Assembly (NCBI GenBank): GCA_049115575.1
Contig: JAGDZU010000004.1
Location: 124,001-188,000 of the forward strand
Source: JAHEKB01 sp049115575
GTDB taxonomy: Bacteria > Bacteroidota > Bacteroidia > NS11-12g > UBA9320
Length of the DNA: 64,000 nt
Direction of reading: 5' to 3'
Of the stretch, positions 1 through 8,420 are shown piece after piece. The number at the start of each line of letters is the position of its first letter. Position 1 is the stretch's first letter. The position numbers and the translations under genes are program-made. The notes under the pieces are model-generated. The model searched no databases. It was given only the letters and a program-made list of their open reading frames with translations, and was not told the origin of the DNA.

Positions 1-2057
1 TCAAAATCTATAACGTCCTTACCCTGCAACCAATACATCTTTTCCATGGCTCCTGGAGAAGCATCAAAAAAACCATTTGACGCCAAATGGACCCAACCTC
101 CATCTTCAAGGAAAGAAGTAGTCATGAAGTCATTATTCACAAGATTGACATATACCCTAGATACCCCATCGGCTACAGCAGAAATCGATTGGTCCGTTAA
201 ATAGATATCTCTCAAAGAAGCAAAGGGCAACCTTATGATTACACTGTCTTTGTGAGTTATATCTGAAACCCAATGTATGTCTGGCATACTGCCAGCAACT
301 AAAACTCCACCATTATAATATTTTGCCCAATCATACCTGTAAGACAATGACTCAAATGATCTCGAGACTTTACCGGCATTGAAATCCCATTCTCTTAGTG
401 AAGAAGATTCATTCCATGCATTTGCATCCACATCCAATAACATCTTACTACCATCAGAACTCAAATCCAAAACATGCATCCCGGACCATTTCTTTAAAGG
501 ATTTGATACAGAATGTATCTTTCTAAGGGTCTCCAGATTAAACACTTCTGCTTTGCCATTATACCCATCATTTGCCAAACAAAGAAATTCCCCATTTGCA
601 CTAAACATGGCATGAGTTGCATCTACCCTGCTCTTAAAAGAGCCCACTAATTTTCCATTAGATGTATTATATATGTTATAAATATTTCGATATGATTTAG
701 ACACCCATAGTTTCCCGTCTTTTGAAAATGCCAATCCCTTGCCATCTCTTCTATAATACACGGAGTCTAAGTCCGTATCCATAATAGACCCGTTTAATAA
801 AGCATATCTTCCAAGGGGATCAAGTTTAAATCCCCTAAAGTTTGCTTTTAGTTTAACATCTGACCAATGTGTTCCATTTTCAGACAGCCGGCGAATGTCT
901 TTATTAGAAAAACCAATCATTGTGACTTTGTTTTCTTTGACCACTTTTTGGCCAATAATTTCAAGTATTTCGCCAGAGTATGACCTTTTAGTATCTGTTC
1001 TCCAATTGATAATGTGAACTTCTCCATTCTCTAAACCAACTAACAATTCTTTGCTTTTATCTAGTATCCTTAATGAACTAACAATGCTTTTGAAACTGAG
1101 CTGATACACTAGGGAATCACCGTTAAACTTTCTGACCTCTACACCCCCTCTAAAGTCTGAGATTGCGAAATACTTGGCTGTAGGACTAACAACAAACTCT
1201 TTTACATATCCTCTGGTTCTATGTTTAAAAACTTTGCGACCTGTTTCAATATCGTATTTAGCAGCCACATCATATAGATCTATAACCGTAACAAATTTGC
1301 CATCGCTGGAAAAGTGAAACTTTGAAATCATACGAAATCCCATGATTTTAGAGTGCTTCTTTTGAGCACTTGCAACCTCCCACCAACTAAAATATCCCCC
1401 ATTCAAAGTTGAGCTAAAAACAAATCTTCCATCGTCGCTGAAAGTGTAGCCAGTATGAATATTTAATTGTTGGATTAGATTACCAGATGCTATATCCCAA
1501 ATGTTCAGTTTTCCTTTACTAAAAGTGTGTATAAACTTTCCGCCTGGAACTAACCCCCCCTTTATTTGTGAGTTGAGTCTTTTAGTGGTTAAACTGTCAT
1601 AGGTTTTATAGACCGAACCATCTGCCAAATCCCATAAGACAGCTCGCTTGGAAAGCCCTATCAAATATCTATCATCATCCGTAAACTCCACTTTACCTAC
1701 TGTTTGGGGTTCAATAAATCGATATTTCAATTTCGAAGTCATTAAGTCATAAACCTCAACCGTGCCATCAGATGTCACTATTGCAATGAATTCTTCATTA
1801 TGACTAAACTGTATCTTGTCTTGACCTCCGTACTTGCTTCCTCTGAACAATAGACTCAAGACCACTTTACCATCTGAAACTCTCCAAATATTTGCGCGTC
1901 CATCTTCGGAGGAGCTAAACAGATAATTTCCGTCTGAACTCAACTGTACATCATTTACATGGCCATAGTGCCCATAGGGCATACCTAACCGTATATCCTG
2001 ACCATAAGATAACATCGATATGCAAACACAGAAAAGAAGAATTAAATGGCGTAGCAT
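1..2057 (-). CDS. WD40-repeat secreted protein, 3' part outside window
   Basis: An open frame begins at ATG 2057 and continues without a stop to the window edge, about 685 codons. The start MLRHLILLFCVCISMLSYGQ is a signal peptide. It is followed by repeated beta-propeller blades, for example GHVNDVQLSSDGNYLFSSS near residue 35, and many repeats of the SxDGK(Y/F) type. The last visible residues include NGFFDASPGAMEKMYW. Bacteroidota proteins that join WD40 repeats to a C-terminal caspase-like (peptidase C14) domain often have a similar stretch between the two parts, so a caspase domain may follow; this is inference because that part is not visible. A weak -7 box, TAACTTTA, lies upstream at 2074-2081. 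The gene lies downstream of pnp on the same strand, but the pnp terminator separates them. The WD40 assignment is confident; the complete architecture is not. Confidence 0.8.
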   Translation of the reverse strand, partial: MLRHLILLFCVCISMLSYGQDIRLGMPYGHYGHVNDVQLSSDGNYLFSSSEDGRANIWRVSDGKVVLSLLFRGSKYGGQDKIQFSHNEEFIAIVTSDGTVEVYDLMTSKLKYRFIEPQTVGKVEFTDDDRYLIGLSKRAVLWDLADGSVYKTYDSLTTKRLNSQIKGGLVPGGKFIHTFSKGKLNIWDIASGNLIQQLNIHTGYTFSDDGRFVFSSTLNGGYFSWWEVASAQKKHSKIMGFRMISKFHFSSDGKFVTVIDLYDVAAKYDIETGRKVFKHRTRGYVKEFVVSPTAKYFAISDFRGGVEVRKFNGDSLVYQLSFKSIVSSLRILDKSKELLVGLENGEVHIINWRTDTKRSYSGEILEIIGQKVVKENKVTMIGFSNKDIRRLSENGTHWSDVKLKANFRGFKLDPLGRYALLNGSIMDTDLDSVYYRRDGKGLAFSKDGKLWVSKSYRNIYNIYNTSNGKLVGSFKSRVDATHAMFSANGEFLCLANDGYNGKAEVFNLETLRKIHSVSNPLKKWSGMHVLDLSSDGSKMLLDVDANAWNESSSLREWDFNAGKVSRSFESLSYRYDWAKYYNGGVLVAGSMPDIHWVSDITHKDSVIIRLPFASLRDIYLTDQSISAVADGVSRVYVNLVNNDFMTTSFLEDGGWVHLASNGFFDASPGAMEKMYWLQGKDVIDF

Positions 2058-2073
2058 TTTCGGTTTCAGTGCA

Positions 2074-2081
2074 TAAAGTTA
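2074..2081 (-). promoter_or_regulatory. Probable -7 box of the WD40 gene
   Basis: On the minus strand this reads TAACTTTA, one base off the Bacteroidota -7 consensus TAnnTTTG. It ends 16 bases before the ATG at 2057. It lies just downstream of the pnp terminator, so the WD40 gene probably has its own promoter. Confidence 0.4.
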
Positions 2082-2095
2082 AGAAAATCAGGACA

Positions 2096-2130
2096 TAAAA
2101 AAACCCAGACTTGCAGAGCAAGCCTGGGTC
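2096..2130 (-). terminator. Rho-independent terminator of rpsO-pnp
   Basis: On the minus strand the 12-base arms ACCCAGGCTTGC and GCAAGTCTGGGT face each other across a 3-base loop and pair with one G-T wobble. A run of seven T follows. The hairpin sits 20 bases after the pnp stop codon, the expected place for its terminator. Confidence 0.9.
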
Positions 2131-2148
2131 TATCTAGTTTATTTAGTT

Positions 2149-4455
2149 TTAATCCTTGTCTGAAGAAGGCTGATCTCCGCTGTTTCTGTTGCGGTTATCA
2201 GAATTTCTATTATCTCCTCCTCTATTGTCTCTTCCACGGTTATCTCTACCTCTGTTATCTCTTCCTCTATTGTCTCTTCCTCTTCCTCTATTGTCTCTAC
2301 CGCGGTTGTTATCTCTTCTTTCTCTTGGCGGACGTTCTACATAACCTTCAGGCTTTTCAAGCAAAACTTTTCTGCTCAACCTCAGTTTACCAGATCTCTC
2401 ATCCACCTCAATCAATTTGACTTTCACTATTTCGTTGTCTTCAAAGACACCTTCCATTTTCTCTATTCGCTCCCAGCTTATCTCAGAAATATGAAGTAAT
2501 CCTTCTTTACCTGGAAGTATCTCAACAAATGCACCAAAATCAACAACTGATTTTACTTTACCTTCATAAACAGTTCCCAATTCAGGATCTGTAATGATTC
2601 CAGTAATCCACTCAATTGCTTTGGCGATAGTCTCTCCTCCAACTCCCGAAATTTCAACTCTACCTTTATCATCAACTTCGTCAATGGTTACTGTAGCTCC
2701 GGTCATTTCCTGAATCTCTTGAATCACTTTTCCACCTGAACCAATCACAGCACCTATTTTGTCTTTAGGTATTTCCATTACCTCAAGTCTTGGAGCGTGT
2801 TCTTTCAATTCTGTGTTAGGAGTAGAAATGGTTTTCTCCATTTCCTTTAGTATATGCATTCTGCCTTCTTTGGCTTGCAATAAAGCTTCTTCTAATACGT
2901 CATAAGATAATCCATCTACTTTCATATCCATTTGGCAAGCATAGATTCCATTCTCGTTACCCACTACTTTGAAATCCATATCTCCTAGATGATCCTCATC
3001 TCCAAGAATGTCAGACAAAATAGCATAACGACCATTGTCATCTGCAACCATACCCATGGCAATTCCACTAGCACCTGCTTTTACCTGAATACCCGCATCC
3101 ATCATAGCCATACTACCTGCGCAAACTGTAGCCATAGAACTACTTCCATTACTTTCCAGTATATCTGAAACAATTCTCAGCGTATATGGAAAATCATCTG
3201 GAATCATTCTCTTTAATCCTCTTTCAGCTAAGTTACCATGCCCTATTTCTCTCCTACCAGGACCTCTGTTTGGTCTAGCTTCTCCAACTGAAAAAGATGG
3301 GAAGTTGTAGTGTAGCATAAAGCTATTAAAAGACTTTTCTAAATGGTTGTCTATTAACTGCTGATCTAACTTAGTACCAAGAGTTACAGATGTGAGTGAT
3401 TGAGTTTCTCCTCTAGTGAACAAGGCCGAGCCGTGAACTGAAGGAAGGTAATCAACTTCCGTCCAGATTTGTCTAACCTCATCCAGCGCTCTTCCATCAA
3501 GACGTTGTTTGTTATCCAACATCATATTTCTCACTGCCTCTTTTTTAGATTTAGCGAGATATCTCTTAACCATAGTCATGGTCTCATCTTCTACCTCTTC
3601 TCCTAAAGATTCAATATACTCATCCGCAATTGCGTTGAACTTTTCAGATCTTTCATCTTTAGCAGATGGCACCTTAGCAGCATCATAGAACTTCTGATAA
3701 GTTGCGTCTATAACTGTTTGCTTTAAAGCGTCATCATTGGTTTCATGATTGTACTCTCTTGGTGCTTTTCTTCCACCCATTTGATCGCAGAGTGCAATTT
3801 GCGCAGCGCAATCTTGTTTAATATATGTGTGGGCAAATTTTAAGGCTTCCACCATCTCTTTTTCTGAGATACCGTCCATTTCGCCTTCAACCATATTAAT
3901 ATCAGCTGCTGTTCCAGCAACTATTAAATCTACATCTGAGTTTGCCAATTCATCCGCAAATGGGTTAATCACCCATTCGCCATCAATTCTTCCAACTCTC
4001 AATGAAGAAACTGGCCCTTCAAAAGGAATGTCTGTTATGGTAAGAGCTGCAGAAGCGGCTAATCCCACCAAAGCATCTGGTAAAATATTAGGGTCTGAAG
4101 ACATGAGTTGAATCATCACCTGAGTTTCAGCGTGATAATCAGAAGGAAATAGTGGACGAAGTGTTCTGTCTACTATTCTACAAACAAGTATTTCTGCATT
4201 AGATAGTCTTCCCTCTCTTCTTAGAAATCCGCCTGGGATTCTTCCCCCTGCTGCAAATTTTTCTTGGTAGTCCACAGACATGGGTAGAAAATCCACTCCA
4301 TCTCGTGCGTCTTTGTTAGATACTACTGTTGCAAGTAGTTTGGTGTTTCCCTGGCTTACAACAACAGCACCATGTGCTTGTCTTGCAAGTTTTCCAGTTT
4401 CAAGTGTAACGACTTTGTTGTCGCCGTAGTTTAAAGTTTGAGTATATATGTCCAT
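2149..4455 (-). CDS. pnp: Polyribonucleotide nucleotidyltransferase (PNPase)
   Basis: PNPase degrades RNA 3' to 5' using phosphate and works in cytoplasmic mRNA turnover. The 768-residue protein has two RNase PH domains, with the acidic active-site stretch DILGDEDHLGDMDFK near residues 480-493. A KH domain follows (IGAVIGSGGKVIQEI, about 565-580), then an S1 domain (VDFGAFVEILPGKEGLLHIS, about 640-660). From about residue 705 comes a tail not found in E. coli PNPase: repeated RGRDN units, then an Asn/Asp/Ser-rich end. Such Arg-Gly tails usually bind RNA or drive condensation; here that is inference. It lies 67 bases downstream of rpsO, the classical rpsO-pnp order, and ends at a strong terminator. 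Confidence 0.97.
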   Translation of the reverse strand: MDIYTQTLNYGDNKVVTLETGKLARQAHGAVVVSQGNTKLLATVVSNKDARDGVDFLPMSVDYQEKFAAGGRIPGGFLRREGRLSNAEILVCRIVDRTLRPLFPSDYHAETQVMIQLMSSDPNILPDALVGLAASAALTITDIPFEGPVSSLRVGRIDGEWVINPFADELANSDVDLIVAGTAADINMVEGEMDGISEKEMVEALKFAHTYIKQDCAAQIALCDQMGGRKAPREYNHETNDDALKQTVIDATYQKFYDAAKVPSAKDERSEKFNAIADEYIESLGEEVEDETMTMVKRYLAKSKKEAVRNMMLDNKQRLDGRALDEVRQIWTEVDYLPSVHGSALFTRGETQSLTSVTLGTKLDQQLIDNHLEKSFNSFMLHYNFPSFSVGEARPNRGPGRREIGHGNLAERGLKRMIPDDFPYTLRIVSDILESNGSSSMATVCAGSMAMMDAGIQVKAGASGIAMGMVADDNGRYAILSDILGDEDHLGDMDFKVVGNENGIYACQMDMKVDGLSYDVLEEALLQAKEGRMHILKEMEKTISTPNTELKEHAPRLEVMEIPKDKIGAVIGSGGKVIQEIQEMTGATVTIDEVDDKGRVEISGVGGETIAKAIEWITGIITDPELGTVYEGKVKSVVDFGAFVEILPGKEGLLHISEISWERIEKMEGVFEDNEIVKVKLIEVDERSGKLRLSRKVLLEKPEGYVERPPRERRDNNRGRDNRGRGRDNRGRDNRGRDNRGRDNRGGDNRNSDNRNRNSGDQPSSDKD
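2205..2330 (-). repeat. In-frame tandem repeat encoding the RGRDN tail of PNPase
   Basis: A degenerate 15-base unit encoding Arg-Gly-Arg-Asp-Asn is repeated about five times, with RG and DNR variants at both ends. The unit keeps the reading frame, so copy number can change without disrupting pnp. It is the only tandemly repetitive coding stretch of this length in the left part of the window. Confidence 0.75.
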
Positions 4456-4522
4456 ATAAAAGCTTTTTAGGGCCTAAACGGACGGGACTTTTAAGAAAAT
4501 TACTGGAAAAAGCTTAGGATGC

Positions 4523-4792
4523 TTATTTTCTGATTCCTAATTCTTTAATCAGTTCTCTGTACTTGAGAATGTCTTTCTTAGCGATAAAATTGAGTAAAGA
4601 TCTTCTTTTACCAACAAGCTTAACCAAGCTTAATTCGGCTGAGTAGTCTTTCTTATTAACTTTCAAATGCTCGGTCAAATGCTGAATTCTGTGAGTAAAC
4701 AATGCTACCTGAGCTTCTGCTTGACCAGTATTAGTATCAGTTCCACCGAACTGAGCTATAATTTCTTTCTTTTTATCTGCTGTTAATTGCAT
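4523..4792 (-). CDS. rpsO: 30S ribosomal protein S15
   Basis: S15 binds 16S rRNA early in assembly of the small subunit. The 89-residue product has the usual family length. It shows the family features QVALFTHRIQHLTEHLKVNKKDY and GKRRSLLNFI (quoted in parts) and ends in ELGIRK. A -7 box TACTTTTG at 4822-4829 leaves a leader of about 25 bases. pnp follows on the same strand. In E. coli S15 represses its own mRNA through the leader; no comparable structure could be judged here. Confidence 0.97.
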   Translation of the reverse strand: MQLTADKKKEIIAQFGGTDTNTGQAEAQVALFTHRIQHLTEHLKVNKKDYSAELSLVKLVGKRRSLLNFIAKKDILKYRELIKELGIRK

Positions 4793-4821
4793 TACAAATA
4801 CTGTTGTACTTAAATGGGCGG

Positions 4822-4829
4822 CAAAAGTA
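4822..4829 (-). promoter_or_regulatory. -7 box of the rpsO-pnp operon
   Basis: The minus strand reads TACTTTTG, an exact match to TAnnTTTG. It ends 29 bases before the rpsO ATG and lies just after the stop of the upstream VWA gene at 4852. No clear -33 TTTG partner was seen. Confidence 0.65.
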
Positions 4830-4851
4830 TGAATATAATTTAAATATTGTA

Positions 4852-6936
4852 CTAATAGCCTCCAATAAATTTACGGATAAGCCATTCCAATGAAATCAGC
4901 AGCATAAGAACAATAAAGATGCCTTTCATATCAATTAAAGAACTCCACGTCCTCTCTTCTTCAATGCTCGCATTATGCGATTCACTTTGAGCCAGTAAAT
5001 CAACTAGTTCATTGCGCTGATCAAAGGTAAAAAACGCGCCTTTACTCAAGGCCGATATAGATTCCAATAGCGGATACCTCGCTCTTAAATCCATTAACTC
5101 CACTTGATCTTTAGACACCACAAAGCTTGCTTTAGATGTTAATGACTTACCTGCCACTTCCACTTCTGCACTGAATTCATAGGCTCCATGCTCCAGACCA
5201 TGAAGATCCAAATAATATTGTCCATTGCGTTCACCCATAACTCGTTCTTCCACTGAGTTTCCATCTAGAATTAAATCCAGTTGAATTTCGGCATGTTCAA
5301 TAGGTTCTAAACTAGCATTATACAATTCACCCAACAATCTAACTGCCTCTGACTCACCATATATTCTTTTACCGGCATACACTTTAAATGCCTGCTTCTT
5401 GTCTTTCACGCTCAAAAATTGAACAATGCCAGTATTGATAGCATTGACCAGCGAATGAGTTTGATTCTGTTCGTAGTCATTCAATCGCCATCGCCACATT
5501 CCATGCCCGGCTAGAACAGCGTATCTGTAATTCCCGTCTTTCTTGAGTAGAATCAAAGGCTCCGTTGTGGTTACATTGCCAATTTTCTGATACAGATAAA
5601 CATCTGCGGGTCTAAATCCTCCAAACTTGCCAAAAGGCACTTTTAATGGAGCCCATTTACTCAGAGAGCTTTTGAGTGATTCAGGAGAATCAAAATACTC
5701 AAAAGATGAATTCAAGAATCCGACGGCAGAACTCCAGCCCGATTGCATATCTAAGTTAATATCTAAGTCTGCCTTATTGAATAATTGAGCATTAAACGAA
5801 GGACCAATTAGAATATAGACTGCAATACCCTTTGCTTTACACGCATTAACCAACTCCACATCTGCTGGATTGGAAAACCAATCATGAAGTACAATTACAT
5901 CTTGATTGTTAACCGTAAACAAGCTTTGATCTTTCACGATATTTACCGCATACTGCTGATTGCTTTCTATTGCACTCAAGATCATTCCTGCATCCGGATG
6001 ACTGTTTCTACTCCATATTTCAATTTTTTTGCTCGCCTCAACCACATCTACATAAAAACTAAAGTTATTGTTCGCGATATACTTCTCGCTAGGATCTGAT
6101 TGCAATTGAATTTCAATTTTGTTCAAGCCCAGTTTCTTAGCAGGTAGATCAATAGTTTTTTCAATAAAATCTTCATCAGAAGTGAATTGAACTGTTTCCT
6201 CCATAAACTTCTGTCCATTCACAAAAACTCTGAGCATAGAAGATTTTCCTTTAAAATGATCTGCTGATAGCTCTAATTGCACTTGATAATCATTGTCTTT
6301 AAAAACCAATGAATTGTAATAAACGTCCTCAATGGCTAAATCTGTAACTCTAGAGCTGTCTCCCCACGCCAGACCATAGACGGGCCATTTGCTGTGAGAT
6401 GCCAAATTGCTGGGATCTACTCCTTTATTATATATTCCATCACTTAAGAATACTGCAGCAGAAATGTCTTGTCCATACTGATATTTTCCATCAATTCTAA
6501 AAAGGGCAGACAGATTACTGTATGGTTCTTTATATCCAATTGTACTGTCATAAGGAGTTAGATTGTTTCCCACCCTCACCAATCTCACATCATACTTAGA
6601 AGATAACTTAGCTTCTAATTGCGGAAGGAATTCATCAATCTCCGAGGTATTTATTGGCCCATTGGTCATAGAAGAACTGGCATCAACAGCAACTAAGAGT
6701 ATTGGTTTGTAGGTTTTAAACTTGAGACTATTCAACAGCGGACCCAATAGCAATATCAATAGTATGGATGCCAATAGAAACCTGAGAAATGGAAGGATTA
6801 ATCGCGCCCACTTATACTGCTTAAAGAAAGCTGTATCCTTATGTCTAGCGTATAAAAGAGCAGCATAACCAGCAGCAATTAGCAAGCAAACTGCTACAGT
6901 CCATAGAGGATATTCAATGCTCAATTTCCAGTTCAT
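4852..6936 (-). CDS. Membrane-anchored VWA-domain protein
   Basis: The 694-residue protein has two N-terminal membrane segments (about 12-30 and 44-68), a von Willebrand A-like domain starting with the MIDAS-type motif DASSS (residues 85-89), a long beta-rich extracytoplasmic region and a C-terminal membrane segment (about 670-688). This layout resembles VWA proteins of Bacteroidota related to the Bat group, but the usual bat genes are absent. The likely role is envelope protein-protein interaction; substrate and partners are unknown. A -7 box TATTTTTG at 6947-6954 ends 10 bases before the ATG. The gene is divergent from the flavin reductase gene at 7059. Confidence 0.75.
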   Translation of the reverse strand: MNWKLSIEYPLWTVAVCLLIAAGYAALLYARHKDTAFFKQYKWARLILPFLRFLLASILLILLLGPLLNSLKFKTYKPILLVAVDASSSMTNGPINTSEIDEFLPQLEAKLSSKYDVRLVRVGNNLTPYDSTIGYKEPYSNLSALFRIDGKYQYGQDISAAVFLSDGIYNKGVDPSNLASHSKWPVYGLAWGDSSRVTDLAIEDVYYNSLVFKDNDYQVQLELSADHFKGKSSMLRVFVNGQKFMEETVQFTSDEDFIEKTIDLPAKKLGLNKIEIQLQSDPSEKYIANNNFSFYVDVVEASKKIEIWSRNSHPDAGMILSAIESNQQYAVNIVKDQSLFTVNNQDVIVLHDWFSNPADVELVNACKAKGIAVYILIGPSFNAQLFNKADLDINLDMQSGWSSAVGFLNSSFEYFDSPESLKSSLSKWAPLKVPFGKFGGFRPADVYLYQKIGNVTTTEPLILLKKDGNYRYAVLAGHGMWRWRLNDYEQNQTHSLVNAINTGIVQFLSVKDKKQAFKVYAGKRIYGESEAVRLLGELYNASLEPIEHAEIQLDLILDGNSVEERVMGERNGQYYLDLHGLEHGAYEFSAEVEVAGKSLTSKASFVVSKDQVELMDLRARYPLLESISALSKGAFFTFDQRNELVDLLAQSESHNASIEEERTWSSLIDMKGIFIVLMLLISLEWLIRKFIGGY

Positions 6937-6946
6937 TTAGGGTCTT

Positions 6947-6954
6947 CAAAAATA
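6947..6954 (-). promoter_or_regulatory. -7 box of the VWA gene
   Basis: The minus strand reads TATTTTTG (consensus TAnnTTTG), with 10 bases to the ATG at 6936. The predicted leader is only a few bases long. Confidence 0.6.
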
Positions 6955-7046
6955 GCTGATAAGCCAATAGCTTTATCCTATCTGCTACTAAGGAAAAAAT
7001 ATGAGCAATAGTAACGACTAGCTAGGTTAAAATGGTATGACAATCT

Positions 7047-7054
7047 TACCTTTG
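7047..7054 (+). promoter_or_regulatory. -7 box abutting the GTG start at 7059
   Basis: TACCTTTG is an exact consensus box and is followed by only 4 bases before the GTG start codon. Because this box is centred near -7, transcription should begin at or next to the start codon and give a leaderless mRNA. Confidence 0.7.
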
Positions 7055-7058
7055 CGCC

Positions 7059-8066
7059 GTGATTAAAACAGACATTATCATAATAGGTGCAGGTCCAACA
7101 GGGTTATTCACCGTTTTTGAAGCTGGATTGTTGAAACTGAGATGTCACCTGATTGATTCTCTACCTCAAGCAGGAGGTCAACTATCAGAAATCTATCCTA
7201 AGAAACCCATCTATGATATTCCAGGTTTTCCTTCCATATTGGCTGGAGAATTGGTAGATAATCTCATGGAACAGATAAAACCTTTCAAAGCTGGATTTAC
7301 ACTAGGGGAAAGGGCAGAATCCATTGAAAAAACAGATGATGGACAGTTTATAGTTACCACCAATAAAGGTACACAACACATGGCACCTAATATTGCCATA
7401 GCTGGAGGCCTTGGTTGTTTTGAGCCACGCAAACCAGAGTTGGAAGGTTTAGAGCAATTCGAGGATAATGGTGTAGAATATATTATTAAAGACCCTGAAA
7501 TTTACAGAAACAAGAAAGTAGTAATAGCTGGTGGAGGGGATTCTGCTTTAGATTGGACTATTTTCCTTGCAGATGTGGCTAATGAAGTCACTTTGGTTCA
7601 TAGAAGAAAGTCATTCAGAGGAGCTCTTGATTCAGTCGAGAAAGTAAACCAACTCAGTGAAAGCGGTAAAATCAAATTGGTAACAGAGGCTGAAATCAGT
7701 GGTCTGCACGGAAATGGAGTGCTGGAAGAATTAACCATTTCTCCAAAAACTGAGGAGGAATACAAAGTAAACACAGACCACTTTATTCCATTGTTTGGGC
7801 TTTCTCCCAAGCTTGGTCCAATTAAGGATTGGGGTTTAAATATTAATAAAGAATCTATAGAGGTAAATACATTTGATTATCAAACCAATGTTGAGGGCAT
7901 TTATGCCGTTGGAGATATAAACCACTATCCGGGAAAATTAAGGTTGATCTTATGCGGATTTCACGAAGCCACATTGATGGTGCAATCTGCATACAAACGA
8001 ATTTATCCAGATCGCAATCTGGTATTGAAATACACCACTGTAACCGGAGTAAAGGAATTAGAATAA
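7059..8066 (+). CDS. Ferredoxin/flavodoxin-NADP reductase, thioredoxin-reductase-like type
   Basis: This FAD- and NADPH-binding oxidoreductase of 335 residues carries GAGPTGL at residues 10-16 for FAD, GGGDSALD at about 158-165 for NADPH, and the C-terminal FAD motif VGDINHYPGK. No CxxC redox pair lies in the NADPH domain, which separates it from thioredoxin reductase and fits the YumC/FNR type. The start must be GTG 7059: the FAD loop begins nine residues later and no other start codon lies between it and the in-frame stop at 7038. The arsC-like gene overlaps its stop by one base, so the two are probably translated together. Confidence 0.85.
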   Translation: MIKTDIIIIGAGPTGLFTVFEAGLLKLRCHLIDSLPQAGGQLSEIYPKKPIYDIPGFPSILAGELVDNLMEQIKPFKAGFTLGERAESIEKTDDGQFIVTTNKGTQHMAPNIAIAGGLGCFEPRKPELEGLEQFEDNGVEYIIKDPEIYRNKKVVIAGGGDSALDWTIFLADVANEVTLVHRRKSFRGALDSVEKVNQLSESGKIKLVTEAEISGLHGNGVLEELTISPKTEEEYKVNTDHFIPLFGLSPKLGPIKDWGLNINKESIEVNTFDYQTNVEGIYAVGDINHYPGKLRLILCGFHEATLMVQSAYKRIYPDRNLVLKYTTVTGVKELE

Positions 8067-8413
8067 TGGAAGCTAAAATCTATCACAATCCAAGGTGCAC
8101 CAAAAGCAGAAATGGATTATCACTATTAAGTGAGCAAGGAGTAAAAACTGAAATTATTGAATATTTAAAAGAGCCACTTGATTTCAAAGAATTAAAGGCT
8201 GTTATCACCAAATTGGGTATCGCACCTTATCAACTTCTAAGAAGGAATGAAGCTGACTTTAAAGCCCATTTCAAGGGCAAAGAATTATCTGATGACCAAT
8301 GGATACAAGCCATGATTGATTATCCTAAACTTATGGAAAGACCCATAGTGGTAGTTGGAAATAATGCTGTTATTGGAAGACCAACCGAGAAGATATTAGA
8401 GTTGATTGGGTAG
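8066..8413 (+). CDS. arsC: ArsC/Spx-family protein, probable arsenate reductase
   Basis: The 115-residue protein has the thioredoxin-fold ArsC layout: YHNPRCTKSRN with the catalytic-position Cys11, and MERPIVVVGNNAVIGRP near the C terminus, containing the Arg-Pro motif of the family. Glutaredoxin-coupled ArsC reduces arsenate to arsenite, but relatives of the same fold (YffB-like) have other roles, so substrate is not proven. The chosen start is ATG 8066, sharing a base with the upstream TAA. A longer frame beginning at 7952 lies entirely inside the reductase gene. The next gene starts 7 bases after its stop, forming a three-gene operon. Confidence 0.75.
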   Translation: MEAKIYHNPRCTKSRNGLSLLSEQGVKTEIIEYLKEPLDFKELKAVITKLGIAPYQLLRRNEADFKAHFKGKELSDDQWIQAMIDYPKLMERPIVVVGNNAVIGRPTEKILELIG

Positions 8414-8420
8414 CCGAAAT

